Shown here in pieces: positions 39,877 through 39,888 of a stretch of DNA of 39,888 nucleotides. The position numbers and the translations under genes were made by a program. How positions within the stretch are numbered: the first letter of the stretch is position 1; each line of letters begins with the position of its first letter. Source of the stretch: Burkholderiales bacterium (GTDB lineage Bacteria > Pseudomonadota > Gammaproteobacteria > Burkholderiales > SG8-41); assembly GCA_022841375.1 (NCBI GenBank), contig JALHRQ010000002.1:325867-365754 (forward strand), in the 5' to 3' direction. Under the pieces are notes generated by a model. That model did no database searches. It had not been told where the DNA came from and saw only the letters and a list, made by a program, of their open reading frames with translations.

Positions 39877-39888
39877 GTGATCAACGTG
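39877..39888 (+). CDS. istA: IstA-type transposase, first codons only
   Basis: GTG ATC AAC GTG gives the four residues (M)INV at the very end of the window, preceded by an AGGGG stretch at a workable distance. IstA proteins of the IS21 family often begin this way. Only four codons are visible, so the call depends on the upstream terminal repeats. Confidence 0.4.

Larger units (their letters stand above)
39771..39888 (+). mobile_element. Left end of an IS21-like insertion sequence
   Basis: From TGTTGATTTC (39771) the sequence carries TGAGCCAC twice (39791-39798, 39825-39832) within longer similar units, resembling the multiple terminal repeats of IS21-family elements. A hairpin and a GTG with the codons for VINV follow, matching the start of many IstA transposases. 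The IS continues past the window. The family call is from memory of such ends, not a search. Confidence 0.6.

Overview
The window looks like a chromosomal segment of a betaproteobacterium. The main evidence is gene order: lptD-surA-pdxA-rsmA runs divergently from amgK-murU-pepP-ubiH-dusB-fis-purH-purD-hemF. Promoters of the gctacaatg/ctaaaat type and a GC-rich coding style agree. The genus cannot be fixed from this sequence alone.

Layout. Positions 1-3400 hold small accessory genes on the + strand: a cut-off gene, a secreted charged helical protein behind a three-copy 10-bp direct repeat, an FlK-like thioesterase, a DUF3147 membrane protein, a phosphonatase-like HAD enzyme and an unknown secreted or lipoprotein-like protein. 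Positions 3385-6975 (- strand) encode an RluF-like pseudouridine synthase and a thiD-thiE-hemL cluster. Rubredoxin and glyoxalase I follow on the + strand (7091-7685). Positions 7682-13165 (- strand) are the envelope and cofactor operon lptD-surA-pdxA-rsmA. Positions 13224-22846 (+ strand) run through peptidoglycan recycling (amgK-murU), pepP, a ubiquinone hydroxylase, dusB-fis, purine synthesis (purH, purD) and aerobic coproporphyrinogen oxidase (hemF).

Positions 22854-31434 (- strand) appear to form one transcription unit. A lipoprotein solute-binding protein and a complete branched-chain-amino-acid-type ABC transporter (livK-H-M-G-F) are followed, with a 4-base overlap, by a membrane histidine kinase and then by a Ser/Thr kinase fused to two receiver domains. 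A 13-bp perfect hairpin separates the binding-protein gene from the permease genes. Next come a small cytochrome c, a lone response regulator joined to ilvD, then lgt (+) and a SapC-family gene (-).

At 36033-36108 lies tRNA-Ala(CGC). A tyrosine integrase starts about 100 bases beyond its 3' end, marking the left edge of a lower-GC genomic island that continues past the window. The visible cargo is a self-inhibited Fic-family AMP transferase with a winged-helix tail, controlled by an AT-rich promoter carrying 23-bp-spaced repeats, and a PIN-domain nuclease. The last residues of the PIN protein appear to be supplied by the end of an IS21-like insertion sequence. Apart from the island, the most unusual content is the transporter/histidine kinase/Ser-Thr kinase-receiver unit.

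No gene-free stretch longer than 300 bases exists. No CRISPR array, rRNA or replication origin was seen.
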